A stretch of DNA of 6,278 nucleotides from an uncultured Actinomyces sp. GTDB taxonomy: Bacteria > Actinomycetota > Actinomycetes > Actinomycetales > Actinomycetaceae. The notes beneath the pieces are model-generated. The model worked only from the letters and a program-made list of their open reading frames with translations, searched no databases and was not told the origin of the DNA. This document shows positions 5,977-6,278 of the stretch, one piece after another; the stretch's first letter is position 1, and the number at the start of each line of letters is the position of its first letter. Made by a program: the position numbers and the translations under genes. The stretch spans positions 1-6,278 of the forward strand of contig CAKAPY010000085.1 in assembly GCA_916719935.1 (NCBI GenBank), written 5' to 3'.

Positions 5977-6278
5977 GTTCGAGGCCTCCGTCAATATCGT
6001 TGCCCCAGACGCGGGAGAACTTGAGAGGGCGGCCGAGGCTGCGCTCCGCCCCAAGCGTTTGAGTGAATTTGTTGGCCAGAAGGTTGTCCGTGATCAGCTT
6101 CAGTTAGTGCTGGATGCTGCGCGGGCTCGTGGCGCGAGCGCCGATCACGTACTACTTGCGGGTCCTCCTGGACTGGGCAAGACGACACTGGCAATGATCA
6201 TTGCTGCTGAAATGGGGACATCTTTGCGCCTCACTTCAGGACCGGCGATTCAGCATGCTGGTGATTTAGCGGCAATTT
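5966..6278 (+). CDS. ruvB: Holliday junction branch migration ATPase RuvB, N-terminal part (3' truncated by window edge)
   Basis: RuvB is the hexameric AAA+ helicase motor of the RuvAB complex. Only the first 104 residues are present; the family is usually about 335-360 long. The ATG lies inside the end of ruvA in another frame, preceded by GGGAGG at 5955-5960 with a five-base spacer. The diagnostic entry LRPKRLSEFVGQ is at about 27-38. HVLLAGPPGLGKTTLA at about 61-76 contains the Walker A loop with K72, and the following RLTSGPAIQHAGDLAAI is the conserved RuvB segment. Walker B, sensor and winged-helix regions lie beyond the window. The overlap with ruvA indicates coupled translation of the two subunits. 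Confidence 0.97.
   Translation, partial: MVDEFEASVNIVAPDAGELERAAEAALRPKRLSEFVGQKVVRDQLQLVLDAARARGASADHVLLAGPPGLGKTTLAMIIAAEMGTSLRLTSGPAIQHAGDLAAI

Overview
The window looks like ordinary chromosomal core sequence from a moderate-GC actinobacterium. The evidence is an actinobacterial-type GlnE (GlnD/GlnE-like C-terminal half with LKLGPGGLSD-type signature), the clustering of pdxS/pdxT with yebC and ruvCAB, a small Cys-rich protein of a family I know only from Actinobacteria, and mixed G/C- and T-ending codons. By eye the GC content is only a little above 50 %, which would fit Actinomycetaceae-like genera (Arcanobacterium, Trueperella, Actinomyces relatives) better than Streptomyces or Mycobacterium. 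The genus is a guess.

Layout: (1) 1-1361, the C-terminal part of glnE (+), whose 5' part lies outside the window; (2) 1390-2061, a histidine-phosphatase/phosphoglycerate-mutase-like gene (+) 28 nt downstream, probably in the same transcript; (3) 2043-2285, a small Cys/His-rich hypothetical gene on the minus strand, whose 3' end overlaps the phosphatase gene tail to tail; (4) 2286-2442, a 157-nt divergent intergenic region that should hold the promoters for gene 3 and for the rightward operon; (5) 2443-5332, the tightly packed yebC-pdxS-pdxT-ruvC genes (+), with junctions of a few bases or overlaps; (6) 5333-5382, a 50-nt gap with a good match to the actinobacterial LexA/SOS box; (7) 5383-6278, ruvA and the start of ruvB (+), overlapping by 11 nt, with ruvB running off the right edge.

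Together: PdxS and PdxT form the DXP-independent pyridoxal 5'-phosphate synthase, with PdxT releasing ammonia from glutamine for PdxS. RuvA, RuvB and RuvC form the Holliday-junction branch-migration and resolution machine. YebC is a TACO1-type translation/regulatory protein that is a habitual neighbour of ruvC. GlnE adjusts glutamine synthetase activity to nitrogen status. The most notable items are the candidate SOS box placed between ruvC and ruvA, which would let DNA damage induce ruvAB separately from the housekeeping yebC-pdxST-ruvC genes, and the insertion of pdxST between yebC and ruvC. I found no mobile element, CRISPR array, RNA gene or convincing new system.
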